From positions 1-39,533 of the forward strand of contig JAGXQU010000176.1 of the NCBI GenBank assembly GCA_018335895.1: 39,533 nt of DNA. Direction: 5' to 3'. Made by a program: the position numbers and the translations under genes. This document shows positions 1 through 9,423 of the stretch, piece after piece. The notes beneath the pieces are model-generated. The model worked only from the letters and a program-made list of their open reading frames with translations. It was not told where the DNA came from and ran no database searches. Within the stretch, counting starts at the first letter, position 1. The number at the start of each line of letters is the position of its first letter. This DNA comes from Hyphomicrobiales bacterium (GTDB lineage: Bacteria; Pseudomonadota; Alphaproteobacteria; Rhizobiales; Xanthobacteraceae).

Positions 1-2
1 GG

Positions 3-68
3 GCCGAAAAGCCGGTTCGGGAGGAGAAGCCCGCGCTTGAGCCGGAACCCGGCCCCCGCCGCGAATAA
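3..68 (+). CDS. Possible C-terminal end of an upstream gene (partial)
   Basis: The first 68 bases hold one frame that is open from the left edge to a TAA at 66-68. It reads as a short charged tail rich in proline, glutamate, lysine and arginine, as found at the end of many alphaproteobacterial proteins. The other two plus frames look less protein-like here. No function can be given from 21 codons, and it could be non-coding. Confidence 0.3.
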   Translation, partial: AEKPVREEKPALEPEPGPRRE

Positions 69-159
69 CCGCCCTGCTGCCGCTGCCATTGTTTCGCCGG
101 ACCCCCTCGGCTAGGAACTACAAAATCAAGAGAAATCGGCGCTGCCGAAGGAGAAAGAG

Positions 160-1449
160 TTGGACCGCATCCGGATCCACGGCGGCCGCGCCCTGAACGG
201 CACGATCCCCATTTCGGGGGCGAAGAATGCCGCCCTGCCGCTCATGATCGCGAGCCTGCTTAGCGAGGAGAAGCTGATCCTCGACAACGTGCCGCGCCTC
301 GCGGACGTCGGCCTCCTGCAATACATCCTTGGCAATCACGGCGTGGACATCATGGTTTCCGGCAAGCGCGCCGGCGACGACGAGCACGCCGGCCAGACCT
401 TCGAGCTTTCCGCGAAAAACATCGTCGATACCACCGCGCCCTATCATCTCGTTTCCAAGATGCGGGCGAGCTTCTGGGTGATCGGGCCGCTCTTGGCCCG
501 CATGGGCCAGGCGAAGGTCTCGCTGCCCGGCGGCTGCGCGATCGGAACCAGGCCGGTCGATTTCCATCTCGATGCGCTGCGCGCGCTCGGTGCCGATATC
601 GAGATCGAGGAAGGTTACGTGATCGCGAAGGCCAAAGGCGGCCTGCGCGGTGCGAAGATTTCCTTCCCCAAGGTTTCGGTCGGCGCGACCCACACCGCGC
701 TGCTCACCGCGGCCCTCGCGAAGGGCGAGACCGTGATCGAGAACGCCGCCCGCGAGCCGGAGGTGAAGGACGTCGCCGACTGTATCGCCGCGATGGGCGC
801 GAAGATCGAAGGTGCAGGCACATCCACGATCCGCATTCAGGGCTGCGACAAGCTCAAGGGCGCGCGTCACTCCGTGCTGCCGGACCGTATCGAGACCGGC
901 ACCTATGCGATGGCCGTCGCCATGACCGGCGGCGACGTGATGCTCGCGGGTGCCAGCGAGGAACTGCTTTCCGCAGCCCTCGAGGTCTTGCGGAAAACCG
1001 GGACCAAAATCACCGTCACCAACGAAGGACTGCGGGTCGCGCGCAACGGCGCGGGTATTGAGCCGGTCGATATTACGACCGAACCGTTCCCGGGCTTCCC
1101 GACCGACCTGCAGGCGCAGTTCATGGCGCTGATGTCGCGCGCCAAGGGCGTCTCGCATATCCGCGAAACGATCTTCGAGAACCGCTTCATGCACGTGCAG
1201 GAACTGGCGCGGCTCGGCGCGAAGATCGCGCTCGACGGCGATATCGCGACCGTGATGGGCGTGGAGCGGCTCAAGGGTGCCCCGGTCATGGCGACCGATC
1301 TGCGCGCTTCCGTGTCGCTCGTGATCGGCGGACTCGCGGCCGAGGGCGAAACCACCGTCCACCGCGTCTATCATCTCGACCGCGGTTTCGAGCGGCTGGA
1401 GCAGAAGCTCGCCCGCTGCGGCGCCCAGATCGAGCGCGTATCGGGCTAA
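160..1449 (+). CDS. murA: UDP-N-acetylglucosamine 1-carboxyvinyltransferase
   Basis: MurA carries out the first committed step of peptidoglycan synthesis in the cytoplasm, moving enolpyruvate from phosphoenolpyruvate to UDP-GlcNAc. The 429-residue length is normal. Visible landmarks are Lys22-Asn23 in the SGAKNAALP motif, the active-site loop [13 protein letters not shown] with Cys126 (the residue fosfomycin alkylates in the family) and a C-terminal [10 protein letters not shown] segment. The start is a TTG at 160, chosen because an AAGGAG ribosome site (148-153) sits at the right distance and the protein begins exactly at the family's N-terminus. It heads the plus-strand housekeeping run. 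A 418-codon antisense frame over it is a GC-rich shadow. Confidence 0.97.
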   Translation: MDRIRIHGGRALNGTIPISGAKNAALPLMIASLLSEEKLILDNVPRLADVGLLQYILGNHGVDIMVSGKRAGDDEHAGQTFELSAKNIVDTTAPYHLVSKMRASFWVIGPLLARMGQAKVSLPGGCAIGTRPVDFHLDALRALGADIEIEEGYVIAKAKGGLRGAKISFPKVSVGATHTALLTAALAKGETVIENAAREPEVKDVADCIAAMGAKIEGAGTSTIRIQGCDKLKGARHSVLPDRIETGTYAMAVAMTGGDVMLAGASEELLSAALEVLRKTGTKITVTNEGLRVARNGAGIEPVDITTEPFPGFPTDLQAQFMALMSRAKGVSHIRETIFENRFMHVQELARLGAKIALDGDIATVMGVERLKGAPVMATDLRASVSLVIGGLAAEGETTVHRVYHLDRGFERLEQKLARCGAQIERVSG

Positions 1450-1520
1450 TCCTGTAAAGTCGCCTTCTTGCGGAACGGTGCTCCCGCCGTTATCTCGCGG
1501 GGGCGACGAGGCGAAACGCG

Positions 1521-1958
1521 ATGCCGGCGAACAACGATCTTCTGAAACTGGTTGCGATGGAGAGCGAGGATCTCGCGATCATCTCCGCGCATCTGCAGGA
1601 TGCCGTCGCCAAGGCAAGCGAGATGGTCTACCTGCCCGCCGAGAAGCGCTTCGCGATGGTCGTGAACCGCTTCGACTGGATCGCCGCGAGCGAGCAGGAA
1701 AAGGCCGTGCGCCGCCGCGCCGGGCTGCATTTCGAGCGGGTGCTTGCCGCACGCACGCGCAATCTCGACCTCAAGGACGAGAAAGCGGTCGTCAATCTTC
1801 TCGCGGTAGAATTCGCAGAGAAGGACGCGCCTTCCGGCACGATCACGCTTTATTTTTCCGGCGATGCCGCGGTCCAGCTCGATGTCGAATGCATCGAGAT
1901 GGCGATGCGCGATCTTGGGCCGGAGTGGGCGGCCAAAAAACGCCCGCAACACGACTGA
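1521..1958 (+). CDS. DUF2948 family protein
   Basis: A 145-residue soluble protein with no signal peptide or membrane segment. Its sequence (LLKLVAMESEDLAIISAHLQ near the start, then a KRFAMVVNRFDW motif around residues 40-50 and a conserved IEMAMRDLGPEWAA end) matches the DUF2948 family, which is essentially alphaproteobacterial and nearly always lies between murA and hisD. Function is unknown. It is 71 bases after murA and 15 before hisD, so co-transcription with both is likely. Confidence 0.9.
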   Translation: MPANNDLLKLVAMESEDLAIISAHLQDAVAKASEMVYLPAEKRFAMVVNRFDWIAASEQEKAVRRRAGLHFERVLAARTRNLDLKDEKAVVNLLAVEFAEKDAPSGTITLYFSGDAAVQLDVECIEMAMRDLGPEWAAKKRPQHD

Positions 1959-1973
1959 CGGAAGGCGCGCAGC

Positions 1974-3269
1974 ATGCCGATTACCCTGGATACGAGCGCT
2001 TCCGATTTCGCGGCGCGGTTCGAGACCTTCCTCGGCTCGAAGCGCGAGGCGTCCGAAGACGTAGACAGCGCCGCGCGCGAAATTCTGCGTGGCGTCGAAA
2101 CGCGAGGCGACGATGCGCTGATCGAATATTCAAAGAAGTTCGACCGCGTGGATCTGAAGCCCGAAACGATCCGGATTTCAGAGGCTGAAATCGAGAAGGC
2201 GTTCCGGAGCGCGGACAGAAAGACGCTGGACGCGCTTCACTTCGCGAAAGACCGTATCGAAGCGCATCACAGAAAACAGGTGCCGCAGGACCAGCGCTAC
2301 GTTGACCCTCTGGGCGTGGAACTCGGGTTTCGATGGAGCGCGCTGGAAAGCGTCGGCATCTATGTGCCCGGCGGCAAGGCCGCTTACCCGTCTTCGGTGT
2401 TAATGAATGCGGTGCCGGCAATGGTCGCAGGCGTGCCGCGTGTCGCCATGTGCGTGCCCGCGCCCGATGGCGCGATCAATCCGCTCGTGCTGGTCGCAGC
2501 GAAACTCGCGGGCGTCACCGAAATCTATCGCGTCGGCGGCGCGCAGGCGATTGCAGCACTCGCCTATGGCACGAAGACGATCGCGCCGGTCGCGAAGATC
2601 GTCGGTCCCGGCAACGCCTATGTTGCCGCCGCAAAGCGTCTCGTGTTCGGCCGCGTCGGTATCGACATGGTCGCGGGTCCTTCCGAAGTGCTTGTGATCG
2701 CGGACGGTAACGCGAACCCGGACTGGATCGCAGCCGACCTGCTCGCGCAGGCGGAGCACGACGAGGCGGCGCAATCGATTCTGATGACCGACAGCCGTTC
2801 GCTCGCTGCCGAGGTGATGAAGGCGGTCGGATCGCAGCTGAAAACCTTGCCGCGCGAGAAGATTGCGGGCGAGAGCTGGCAGAACTTCGGCGCGATCATT
2901 CTGCTCAAGGATTTCTCCGAAGCGCCCGCGCTCGCCGATCGTATCGCCGCCGAGCATCTCGAGATCATGACGGCGGACGCGGAAGGCCTGATGAAGAAGA
3001 TCCGCAATGCCGGCGCGTTTTTTCTCGGGCAATTCACGCCCGAAGCCATCGGCGACTATGTCGGCGGTTCGAACCACGTGCTGCCGACCGCGCGCGCCGC
3101 GCGCTATGCGTCGGGTCTCGGTGTGCTCGACTTCATGAAGCGCTCCTCGATCCTGAAATGCGAGGCGGATCAGCTTCGCGCACTTGGGGATGCCGCAATG
3201 GCACTCGGGGAAGCCGAGGGGTTGCAGGCGCATGCCCGCTCGATCTCCATTCGCATGAACCGGAACTGA
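1974..3269 (+). CDS. hisD: Histidinol dehydrogenase
   Basis: HisD performs the last two steps of histidine synthesis, oxidising L-histidinol to L-histidine with two NAD+ and a bound zinc. The 431-residue protein carries the family signature running from [18 protein letters not shown] to [15 protein letters not shown], the zinc/substrate region QAEHDEAAQ, and the catalytic Glu-His pair in AAEHLEIMT. Its length is normal. It lies 14 bases before the UPF0262 gene, away from other his genes, which is the usual alphaproteobacterial arrangement. Confidence 0.97.
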   Translation: MPITLDTSASDFAARFETFLGSKREASEDVDSAAREILRGVETRGDDALIEYSKKFDRVDLKPETIRISEAEIEKAFRSADRKTLDALHFAKDRIEAHHRKQVPQDQRYVDPLGVELGFRWSALESVGIYVPGGKAAYPSSVLMNAVPAMVAGVPRVAMCVPAPDGAINPLVLVAAKLAGVTEIYRVGGAQAIAALAYGTKTIAPVAKIVGPGNAYVAAAKRLVFGRVGIDMVAGPSEVLVIADGNANPDWIAADLLAQAEHDEAAQSILMTDSRSLAAEVMKAVGSQLKTLPREKIAGESWQNFGAIILLKDFSEAPALADRIAAEHLEIMTADAEGLMKKIRNAGAFFLGQFTPEAIGDYVGGSNHVLPTARAARYASGLGVLDFMKRSSILKCEADQLRALGDAAMALGEAEGLQAHARSISIRMNRN

Positions 3270-3283
3270 CCGGAGACGCGGGC

Positions 3284-3769
3284 ATGACCGAAAACGCCGA
3301 TCCCCGAAAGCGGCTCGTCTCGGTCAAGCTTGACGAGCAGTCGATCGGCCGTTCGAACCCGGATGTCGAACACGAGCGCGCGATTGCGATCTACGATCTG
3401 ATCGAGAGCAATCACTTCGAGCCCGCCGGCGACGACAGCGGCCCCTATGTACTCAATATCTCGCTGTCCGAGCAGCGGCTCGTGCTTGCGATTGCGCGCG
3501 AGGACGGCGGTGAAGTGATCACGCACCTGCTGTCGCTGACGCCGCTGCGCAAGGTGGTGCGCGACTATTTCATGATCTGCGATTCGTATTACTCGGCGAT
3601 CAAGACCGAGACGCCGCAGAAGATCGAGGCGATCGACATGGGCCGCCGCGGCCTGCACGACGAAGGCTCGCGGATACTGATGGAGCGTTTGACCGACAAG
3701 ATCGTCGTCGATTTCGACACCGCGCGGCGCCTGTTCACGTTAATCTGCGCCCTGCACTGGAAAGGCTGA
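3284..3769 (+). CDS. UPF0262 family protein
   Basis: A 161-residue protein of the UPF0262 family, unknown function, recognised by the N-terminal [22 protein letters not shown]-type segment, the middle [21 protein letters not shown] segment and the [11 protein letters not shown] motif followed by LCALHWKG at the C-terminus. The ATG at 3284, 14 bases past hisD, is preferred over an upstream in-frame start inside hisD because the family begins here. No membrane segments. It is followed after 7 bases by the phosphatase gene, implying one transcript. Confidence 0.92.
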   Translation: MTENADPRKRLVSVKLDEQSIGRSNPDVEHERAIAIYDLIESNHFEPAGDDSGPYVLNISLSEQRLVLAIAREDGGEVITHLLSLTPLRKVVRDYFMICDSYYSAIKTETPQKIEAIDMGRRGLHDEGSRILMERLTDKIVVDFDTARRLFTLICALHWKG

Positions 3770-3776
3770 CGCTTCG

Positions 3777-4232
3777 ATGGAAGACAGGCCCGGCCAGAAG
3801 CGCCCGCAAGCGGTGCTTTTTTTGTGCGGGCAGAATTCGATCCGCTCGCCCATGGCGGCGGCCATCACGAAGCACTACTTCGGCAAATCGATCTACACGA
3901 GCTCCGCCGGCGTCCGCAAAGGCGAGAGCGATCCCTTCGTCACCGCGGTGATGGAAGAAATCGGCATCGACCTTTCGAAACACAAGCCCGCGACTGTCGA
4001 GGAGCGCGAAGACGACGAAGGATTGAATTTCGATCTCGCGATCAGCCTTTCCCCGCAGGCGCACCACCGCGCCCTGGAGCTCACGCGCAAGCTGCCGATC
4101 GAAGTCGAATACTGGCCGACGACCGATCCGACCATCGAAGAAGGAAGCCGCCAGCAGAAGCTCGAGGCCTATCGCAACGTGCGCGACGAACTGGTCCGCA
4201 AGATCAAGCAGCGCTTCGACCCCAAGCTCTAG
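3777..4232 (+). CDS. Low-molecular-weight phosphatase family protein
   Basis: A 151-residue cytoplasmic protein of the low-molecular-weight tyrosine phosphatase/arsenate reductase fold. The phosphate-binding loop C-X5-R is visible as Cys17-GQNSI-Arg23 followed by SPMAAAI, and the general-acid aspartate is in the TTDP motif near residue 120. It could act on protein phosphotyrosine or a small phosphoester, or reduce arsenate; the sequence does not decide. Its place between UPF0262 and maf is conserved in Hyphomicrobiales and argues for a housekeeping role rather than an ars operon role. Confidence 0.88.
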   Translation: MEDRPGQKRPQAVLFLCGQNSIRSPMAAAITKHYFGKSIYTSSAGVRKGESDPFVTAVMEEIGIDLSKHKPATVEEREDDEGLNFDLAISLSPQAHHRALELTRKLPIEVEYWPTTDPTIEEGSRQQKLEAYRNVRDELVRKIKQRFDPKL

Positions 4233-4299
4233 CCCGCCGCTTCCCTGACGGCCCTCCGCCCGGTTATGCTCTCCTGCAAGCAAGAAGAATGCTGCCTGA

Positions 4300-4926
4300 A
4301 TGATCGCTCGTCCCAAACTCGTGCTGGCTTCCGGTTCGCCGCGCCGTCTCGCGCTGCTCGCGCAGATCGGCCTTGCGCCGGATTCGGTGTTCACCGCGGA
4401 AATGGATGAAACGCCGAAACGCAGCGAATTGCCTCGCGCGCTGGCGCAGAGGCTTGCAGGCGAGAAGGCCGAGAATGTGATCGAGCGTGTACGCGGCACC
4501 GAAGCGGTGCGCGACGCCTACATCCTTGCAGCGGACACGGTGGTCGCGGTCGGCCGCAGAATTCTGCCGAAGCCGGATCGCGAGGAAGAGGCTGCCGCCT
4601 GCCTGCGGCTGCTTTCGGGCAGGACGCATCGCGTCTACACCGGCGTTTGTCTCGTAACGCCGCGGAACGCGCTGAAGACGCGGCTCGTGGAGTCGCGCGT
4701 CCGGTTCAAGCGGCTATCTTCGCTTGAAACCGACTCGTACCTTGCTTCCGGCGAGTGGCGCGGCAAGGCGGGCGGTTACGCAATCCAGGGAATTGCCGGG
4801 AGTTTTGTCGTGAAACTCTCAGGCTCCTATCCGAATGTGGTCGGCATGCCGCTTTACGAAACGGCGTCCCTGCTGGCGGGCAATGGATTTCCCGTTCACT
4901 CCAACTGGGCGGGGCTGGATACATGA
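4300..4926 (+). CDS. maf: Maf family nucleotide pyrophosphatase
   Basis: Maf proteins hydrolyse non-canonical or excess nucleoside triphosphates to monophosphates; overexpression in other bacteria blocks septation. The 208-residue protein shows the N-terminal [17 protein letters not shown] loop, the [10 protein letters not shown] metal-site segment, and the family motif [13 protein letters not shown] followed by [12 protein letters not shown]. Its TGA overlaps the next gene's ATG as ATGA (4923-4926), so the downstream ligase is probably translationally coupled. In related genomes infA precedes maf; the 67 bases upstream here contain no infA. Confidence 0.95.
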   Translation: MIARPKLVLASGSPRRLALLAQIGLAPDSVFTAEMDETPKRSELPRALAQRLAGEKAENVIERVRGTEAVRDAYILAADTVVAVGRRILPKPDREEEAAACLRLLSGRTHRVYTGVCLVTPRNALKTRLVESRVRFKRLSSLETDSYLASGEWRGKAGGYAIQGIAGSFVVKLSGSYPNVVGMPLYETASLLAGNGFPVHSNWAGLDT

Positions 4927-6440
4927 ATCTCGCGCATTGGCTGGCAAGGGCAGGGCGCGCAATCCCGGATGCGCCGGCAATCGGCTTCGGCACGAGGATC
5001 GTCTACGACTATCGCGCGCTTTCGCTGCGCGCAGCGAAACTCGCGGGCGGGCTGCTCTCGTTCGGCCTCAAGCCGGGCGATCGCGTCGCGATCATCTCGA
5101 AGAACCAGCCCGACTATGTTGCGATCATGTTCGGCATCATGCACGCGGGGCTTTCCGGCGTGCCTGCGAATGCGAAGCTGCATGGCGCGGAGCTCGGCTA
5201 CATTCTCGAACACTCCGGCGCGCGGGTCTGCTTGGTTTCCGAAGACATGGAAGCGGAAGTTTCCGCGCACGCGCCGAAGACGCTGGAGAAACTGATCCGC
5301 ATCAAGAGCGCGGATTACGAGCGGCTGCTCGCGGCCGACCCCGTTCCCGTGACGGAAGTTCCGGGCGAGCATCTCGCGTGGCTCTTTTACACCTCGGGCA
5401 CCACGGGACGCCCGAAAGGCGCGATGCTCACACACCGCAATCTGAACTGGGCCTCGCACGCCTATTTGAGCGAGGTCGATGAAACCAATACCGGCGATCC
5501 GATCCTGCATGCGGCGCCCATGAGCCACGGCTCGGGCATGTACATCATGCCTCATATCGCGAAGGGCGGCGTGAACGTGGTGCCGGAATCGGGCGCGTTC
5601 GACCCGGAAGAGATTTTCGAGCTGATCGGGAAATGGCCGCGTCTGTCGATGTTCGCGGCACCGACCATGATCAAGCGGCTGGTCGACAGCAACGCCGACT
5701 GCAATGCCGGGAACATCCGCACTTTCGTCTGGGGCGGTGCGCCGATGTATGTCGAGGACGTGCGCCGTGCGCTCGATCGCTTCGGGCCGCGGCTCGCGCA
5801 GATCTACGGGCAGGGTGAAAGCCCGATGACGATCACGAAACTTTCGAAACGCGAAGTCGCGGACAGTTCTCACCCGCGCTGGATCGAACGAATCGGCTCG
5901 GCGGGCACGCCTTACTCGTGCCTCGAGGTGCGCGTGGGAAATGCGAATGACGAACCGCTTCCCGCGGGCGAGATCGGCGAAATACTTTGCCGCGGCGACG
6001 TCGTGATGGCGGGCTACTGGAAGAACGAGGAAGCGACCGCGAAGACGCTCACAAACGGCTGGCTTCATACCGGCGACGTCGGCGCCTTCGACGAGGACGG
6101 CTATCTGACGCTCAAAGACCGCTCGAAGGACATGATCATCTCCGGCGGCAGCAATATCTATCCGCGCGAAGTCGAGGAGATCTTGCTTAAGCACGACAAG
6201 GTGCGCGAAGTCTCCGTCATCGGCCGCCCGGATGCCGCGTGGGGCGAGATCGTCGTCGCCTATGTCGTCGGTGACGCGGGCGAGCAGGAACTCGACGCGC
6301 TCTGCCTTTCGAACATTGCGCGCTTCAAGCGGCCGAAACATTATGTATTCGTCGATGCGCTGCCGAAGAACAATTACGGAAAGATTCTGAAGACCGAACT
6401 GCGCGAACGCGATGCGGCAGGAAAAGCGCGAGGAAACTGA
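4923..6440 (+). CDS. Acyl-CoA synthetase (AMP-forming ligase)
   Basis: A 505-residue member of the ANL adenylating superfamily that would activate a carboxylic acid with ATP and CoA. The P-loop motif [15 protein letters not shown] is at about residues 155-170, the YGQGE adenylation motif is near 295-300, the hinge-region GWLHTGDVG...DEDGY and [16 protein letters not shown] motifs follow, and the C-terminal catalytic lysine lies in NNYGKILK. It is most like fatty-acid or aryl-acid CoA ligases; the substrate is not readable. The ATG at 4923 overlaps the maf stop and fits the family start. It is followed by a 1-base gap and a short-chain dehydrogenase, suggesting a small acid-degradation pair inserted into the maf-yacG operon. 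Confidence 0.92.
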   Translation: MNLAHWLARAGRAIPDAPAIGFGTRIVYDYRALSLRAAKLAGGLLSFGLKPGDRVAIISKNQPDYVAIMFGIMHAGLSGVPANAKLHGAELGYILEHSGARVCLVSEDMEAEVSAHAPKTLEKLIRIKSADYERLLAADPVPVTEVPGEHLAWLFYTSGTTGRPKGAMLTHRNLNWASHAYLSEVDETNTGDPILHAAPMSHGSGMYIMPHIAKGGVNVVPESGAFDPEEIFELIGKWPRLSMFAAPTMIKRLVDSNADCNAGNIRTFVWGGAPMYVEDVRRALDRFGPRLAQIYGQGESPMTITKLSKREVADSSHPRWIERIGSAGTPYSCLEVRVGNANDEPLPAGEIGEILCRGDVVMAGYWKNEEATAKTLTNGWLHTGDVGAFDEDGYLTLKDRSKDMIISGGSNIYPREVEEILLKHDKVREVSVIGRPDAAWGEIVVAYVVGDAGEQELDALCLSNIARFKRPKHYVFVDALPKNNYGKILKTELRERDAAGKARGN

Positions 6441-6441
6441 A

Positions 6442-7248
6442 ATGGCTGGCCGTCTGAAAGACAAAGTCGCGCTCGTCGTCGGCGCGGGCTCCTCCGGTCC
6501 CGGCTGGGGCAACGGCAAAGCGACCGCGGTCGCATTTGCGCGCGAGGGTGCGAAAGTCGCCTGTGCCGATTATCGGCTGGAAGCCGCACAGGAAACGGTC
6601 GATCTCATCCAGAAGGAAGGCGGCGACGCGATCGCGATCAGAGCCGATGTCGCGAAAGGCGAGGACATCAAGCAGATGGTGAACGCTGCAGCGGAATTTT
6701 TCGGCCGCATCGATGTCCTGGATTACAATGTCGGTCTCGCCGAAGTCGGGAGCGTTGTCGAAATTTCCGAATCCGAATGGGACCGCATTTTCGACGTGAA
6801 CCTGAAAGGCGCGATGCTCTCGATGAAACACGTGATCCCGCTCATGGAAAAGCAGGGCGGCGGTTCGATCGTCAACATCTCGTCGATTGCTGGCATCCGC
6901 TATACCGGCGTCGATTATCCGACCTATTACGCGACCAAGGCCGCGCTCAATCATTTGACCCGTGCGACCGCCGCGCAATACGCGAAGAAGAATATCCGCG
7001 TGAACGCGATCCTGCCGGGTCTCATGAAGACGCCGATGGTCGAGCATTCTCCCGCGCTGAAGGCGGCCTATGGCAAGGGCGACGTCGAGAAGATGTGGGC
7101 TGCGCGCGCTGCACAGGTGCCGATGGGAAAGATGGGCGATGCCTGGGATGTCGCGAACGCGGCGGTGTTTCTGGCTTCCGACGAGAGCCGCTACATTACC
7201 GGTATCGAGCTTGTGGTCGATGGCGGGGTCACGCTGAAATATGCCTGA
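6442..7248 (+). CDS. Short-chain dehydrogenase/reductase (SDR)
   Basis: A 268-residue classical-length SDR oxidoreductase with a Rossmann fold, active-site Asn120, Ser148, Tyr162 and Lys166 (YYATK), and a C-terminal SRYITGIELVVDGG ending typical of SDRs. An acidic Asp43 after beta-2 (CADYR) suggests NAD(H) preference. Two departures from the usual pattern stand out: the glycine-rich loop is expanded to GAGSSGPGWGNGKA, and the usual NNAG is YNVG (95-98). The start ATG at 6442 follows a GAGGAAAC ribosome site. Its last codons overlap the yacG start (7241). Substrate unknown; the neighbouring ligase suggests a beta-oxidation-like or hydroxyacid role. Confidence 0.92.
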   Translation: MAGRLKDKVALVVGAGSSGPGWGNGKATAVAFAREGAKVACADYRLEAAQETVDLIQKEGGDAIAIRADVAKGEDIKQMVNAAAEFFGRIDVLDYNVGLAEVGSVVEISESEWDRIFDVNLKGAMLSMKHVIPLMEKQGGGSIVNISSIAGIRYTGVDYPTYYATKAALNHLTRATAAQYAKKNIRVNAILPGLMKTPMVEHSPALKAAYGKGDVEKMWAARAAQVPMGKMGDAWDVANAAVFLASDESRYITGIELVVDGGVTLKYA

Positions 7249-7480
7249 GAACGGAAATGGGTACCCGCGAAAAATCGGAGCACGAGGGCTCTGTCCGATC
7301 TGCGGCAGGATCGTCTCGGAGAAGTTCCGGCCCTTCTGCTCCAAGCGCTGCGCCGATGTCGATCTGCACCGCTGGCTCTCGGGCGGCTATGTGATTGCCG
7401 GCAGCGAGGATTCGGAGGAAGACGGAGCCGAAAGCGCTGAGCCTGCTGCACCTAAGCCCCGGAAAGACGAGGAGAATTAG
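7241..7480 (+). CDS. yacG: DNA gyrase inhibitor YacG
   Basis: A 79-residue zinc protein. The four zinc cysteines are Cys18, Cys21 (CPIC), Cys33 and Cys37 (FCSKRC), followed by the conserved DLHRWLSGGYVIAG. Family members bind the GyrB C-terminus and inhibit gyrase. The C-terminal 25 residues are acidic and low complexity. It starts inside the last codons of the SDR (8-base overlap), so its translation is probably coupled to that gene, although in relatives it is coupled to maf. Confidence 0.95.
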   Translation: MPENGNGYPRKIGARGLCPICGRIVSEKFRPFCSKRCADVDLHRWLSGGYVIAGSEDSEEDGAESAEPAAPKPRKDEEN

Positions 7481-7506
7481 GGTTTCCGGCCCTCCGTTTC
7501 TCCGTC

Positions 7507-7536
7507 TGGACAAGTCACGAGGTGAGACTCTATAAC
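7507..7536 (+). promoter_or_regulatory. Candidate promoter of tRNA-Phe
   Basis: TGGACA at 7507-7512 and TATAAC at 7531-7536 are separated by 18 bases (17 if the -10 is read as CTATAA), close to the housekeeping sigma consensus, about 40 bases before the tRNA. A perfect hairpin CGGGGCC-TC-GGCCCCG (7551-7566) lies between it and the tRNA, in the would-be leader. Confidence 0.5.
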
Positions 7537-7576
7537 CGCGCGGCTTTCGACGGGGCCTCGGCCCCGATCGCGAGAT

Positions 7577-7652
7577 GCCTAGGTAGCTCAGTTGGTAGAG
7601 CATGCGATTGAAAATCGCAGTGTCGGTGGTTCGATTCCGCCCCTAGGCACCA
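7577..7652 (+). tRNA. tRNA-Phe (GAA)
   Basis: Full cloverleaf by eye: acceptor GCCTAGG (7577-7583) pairs with CCTAGGC (7642-7648), the D arm holds AGCTCAGTTGGTAGAGC, the anticodon arm is TGCGA-TTGAAAA-TCGCA giving anticodon GAA, and the T arm is GGTGG-TTCGATT-CCGCC with one G-T wobble. Discriminator A is at 7649 and an encoded CCA at 7650-7652. It ends the housekeeping run; the glycan island begins just beyond it. Confidence 0.97.
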
Positions 7653-7657
7653 TCTCT

Positions 7658-7677
7658 TCTCTCGGCCTGAGAGATTT
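7658..7677 (+). terminator. Hairpin after tRNA-Phe
   Basis: TCTCTC-GGCCT-GAGAGA followed by TTT, six bases after the CCA. The stem is short and A/T-containing and the U-tract only three bases, so it is a weak candidate for the tRNA terminator or processing site. Confidence 0.4.
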
Positions 7678-7689
7678 CAATCCGATACA

Positions 7690-7722
7690 TGCCATCATGG
7701 CATTGCACTTGCCCGAGCGGGC
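7690..7722 (+). promoter_or_regulatory. Palindrome and GC hairpin upstream of rmlA
   Basis: The palindrome TGCCAT-C-ATGGCA (7690-7702) could be a protein-binding site, and GCCC-GAGC-GGGC (7711-7722), followed by GTTATTT, could be a terminator or the edge of the rmlA control region. The rest of the 116 bases between tRNA-Phe and rmlA shows no convincing promoter. Confidence 0.35.
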
Positions 7723-7768
7723 GTTATTTCAGTGTTAGAAGAATCCAAATTTTATTGAGGGCAGTGAA

Positions 7769-8647
7769 GTGAGCTGGAAAGGTCTCGTGCTGGCTGGCGG
7801 AACGGGGAGCAGACTTTTCCCGCTGACGCATCAATTCAACAAGCACCTGTTGCCCGTCTACGACAAGCCGATGATCTATTATCCGCTGACGACGCTCATG
7901 CTGGCGGGGATCACGGAATTCGTCATCGTATCCGATCCGGTTTCGCTGCCTCAGTTCGAGCGCTTTCTCGGCGACGGTTCGCAGTGGGGCCTCTCGATCG
8001 AATATGCCGAGCAGCTGAAACCCGGCGGTATCGCGGAGGGTTTGCTTGTCGCGGAGGAGAAACTGAGAGGCGCGCATATCGCGCTGATCCTCGGCGATAA
8101 TATTTTCTACGGCTCGGGGCTGCCGGCGGTGCTCCGCAAATCCTTGTCGGAAAGCAAAGGCGCCACGGTATTTTGCGTCGATGTCGCAGATCCGTCTTCC
8201 TTTGGCGTGGTGGAGCTCGCGCCGGACCTGAGGCCGGTGCGGATCGTCGAAAAGCCGAAGCAGTTTATTTCGCGGAATGCCGTTGTCGGTCTTTACCTGT
8301 ACCCCGCGGACGTCATGGGTATCGCCGCAAACCTCAAGCCGTCCGCGCGCGGCGAACTCGAAATCACCGACGTGAACCGGGCTTACCTCGAACAAGACCG
8401 CCTGACGGTAAGACCGCTCGGCCGTGGTGTCGCCTGGCTGGACGGCGGCACCACCGACAACCTTTTCAATGCCGCGCAGTACGTGAAACTGATCGAAGAA
8501 CGGATGGGCCTGAAAATCGGATGTCCGGAGGAAGTCGCCTGGCGCCTCGGCCTGATTACGCGCGAGCAAACCGAAAGCCTCGTTGGCCGCATGCCGAATT
8601 CGAGCTATCGCGCGTATCTGGACGGCCTGCTCGCGGGGGCGCAGTAG
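7769..8647 (+). CDS. rmlA: Glucose-1-phosphate thymidylyltransferase
   Basis: RmlA/RffH makes dTDP-glucose from dTTP and glucose 1-phosphate, the entry to dTDP-6-deoxysugars. The 292-residue length is standard. Motifs visible are LAGGTGSRLFPLT (nucleotide loop), KHLLPVYDKPMIYYPL, LGDNIFYG (metal-binding aspartate) and the VAWLDGGTTDNL segment. The start is a GTG at 7769 behind GAGGG (7757-7761); there is no better ATG, and the N-terminus matches the family. It is separated from rmlB (17.8 kb) by about 8 kb and lies on the opposite strand to rmlB and the aminotransferase, with which it must work. Confidence 0.94.
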   Translation: MSWKGLVLAGGTGSRLFPLTHQFNKHLLPVYDKPMIYYPLTTLMLAGITEFVIVSDPVSLPQFERFLGDGSQWGLSIEYAEQLKPGGIAEGLLVAEEKLRGAHIALILGDNIFYGSGLPAVLRKSLSESKGATVFCVDVADPSSFGVVELAPDLRPVRIVEKPKQFISRNAVVGLYLYPADVMGIAANLKPSARGELEITDVNRAYLEQDRLTVRPLGRGVAWLDGGTTDNLFNAAQYVKLIEERMGLKIGCPEEVAWRLGLITREQTESLVGRMPNSSYRAYLDGLLAGAQ

Positions 8648-8653
8648 CCCGCG

Positions 8654-9343
8654 CTATTGCGTGCGCCATAGCTGCCGGCAATCGGGGCCGGCGTTGAACA
8701 GCATGTCGAGCACGGAAACGGCAGGCTCGAATTCGCCCCACACCTGCGGGTAAGGCGGATAGGCTGGATACTCCATCCACTCGACCTTGATCCCCGCATC
8801 CGCAAAGAGGCTTTCGTCGAGATACGAGCGGGCGGAAGGTCCGCTCAGGTAATGGGTCGCGCCCGCTTTCCTGCAGATATCGAGCAGCCTTTCGCTTCGC
8901 GCGCCTTGCGGCTCGTAGCCGCGGTCGCGCGTGATCGCGGTGGAAATGCCGAGGATGCGCGAGATGCCCCGGAGAAAAATCTCGTTCGTTTCGGTGAGCA
9001 GGCTTTTCTCGCCGGCGAGGCGATAGAGCTGCTCGAACTGGGGTCCGAGTTCGGCGAAGAACGGCGCCCGCGCGTAGTTGGCGGCAAAGCTCCGCCAGTG
9101 CTTGTCGGCCCACGGCTCGCTGAACGACACCTCATCGATGGCCTGCTCGAACTTCGACTTCGTCGCGACCGGAATTGTAAGCCAGACCGGGCCGTTCGGC
9201 GTGACCAGCTTGTTCCTGTTGTGCCAGTGCCGCTTCGCGAACTGGACGGTATCGAAGATCACGTATTCGTCGCAGCGCGCGATCAGGTCAAAGAAACCGC
9301 GCCAGGGAATGTAAGCCGACTGGATGATGGCAATGCGTTTCAT
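8654..9343 (-). CDS. WbqC family protein
   Basis: A 229-residue soluble protein recognised as WbqC-like by the N-terminal IIQSAYIPWRGFFDLIARCDEYVI-type segment, the DTVQFAKRHWHNRNKL motif and the later THYLSGPSARSYLDE motif. WbqC proteins occur in O-antigen and natural-product clusters; the biochemical role is poorly defined, with an acyl- or aminoacyl-transfer step to amino sugars often suggested. Here it sits in a cluster predicted to make dTDP-Fuc4N, which fits an amino-sugar decorating step (inference). It converges on rmlA, with 6 bases between the stops, and diverges from the dioxygenase gene. Confidence 0.88.
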   Translation of the reverse strand: MKRIAIIQSAYIPWRGFFDLIARCDEYVIFDTVQFAKRHWHNRNKLVTPNGPVWLTIPVATKSKFEQAIDEVSFSEPWADKHWRSFAANYARAPFFAELGPQFEQLYRLAGEKSLLTETNEIFLRGISRILGISTAITRDRGYEPQGARSERLLDICRKAGATHYLSGPSARSYLDESLFADAGIKVEWMEYPAYPPYPQVWGEFEPAVSVLDMLFNAGPDCRQLWRTQ

Positions 9344-9423
9344 GGTTCAACTGGTACCAAGAAACTGCAGAGACAGTCACCTTCAACTTGGGCGGACACT
9401 TTGAAACACGGCAGTAGGCATTG

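Noticed and set aside
118-1374. Long antisense open frame over murA
   Set aside because: It is a high-GC shadow: low-complexity Arg/His/Gly/Asp-rich translation, no family resemblance, and murA on the other strand is certain.
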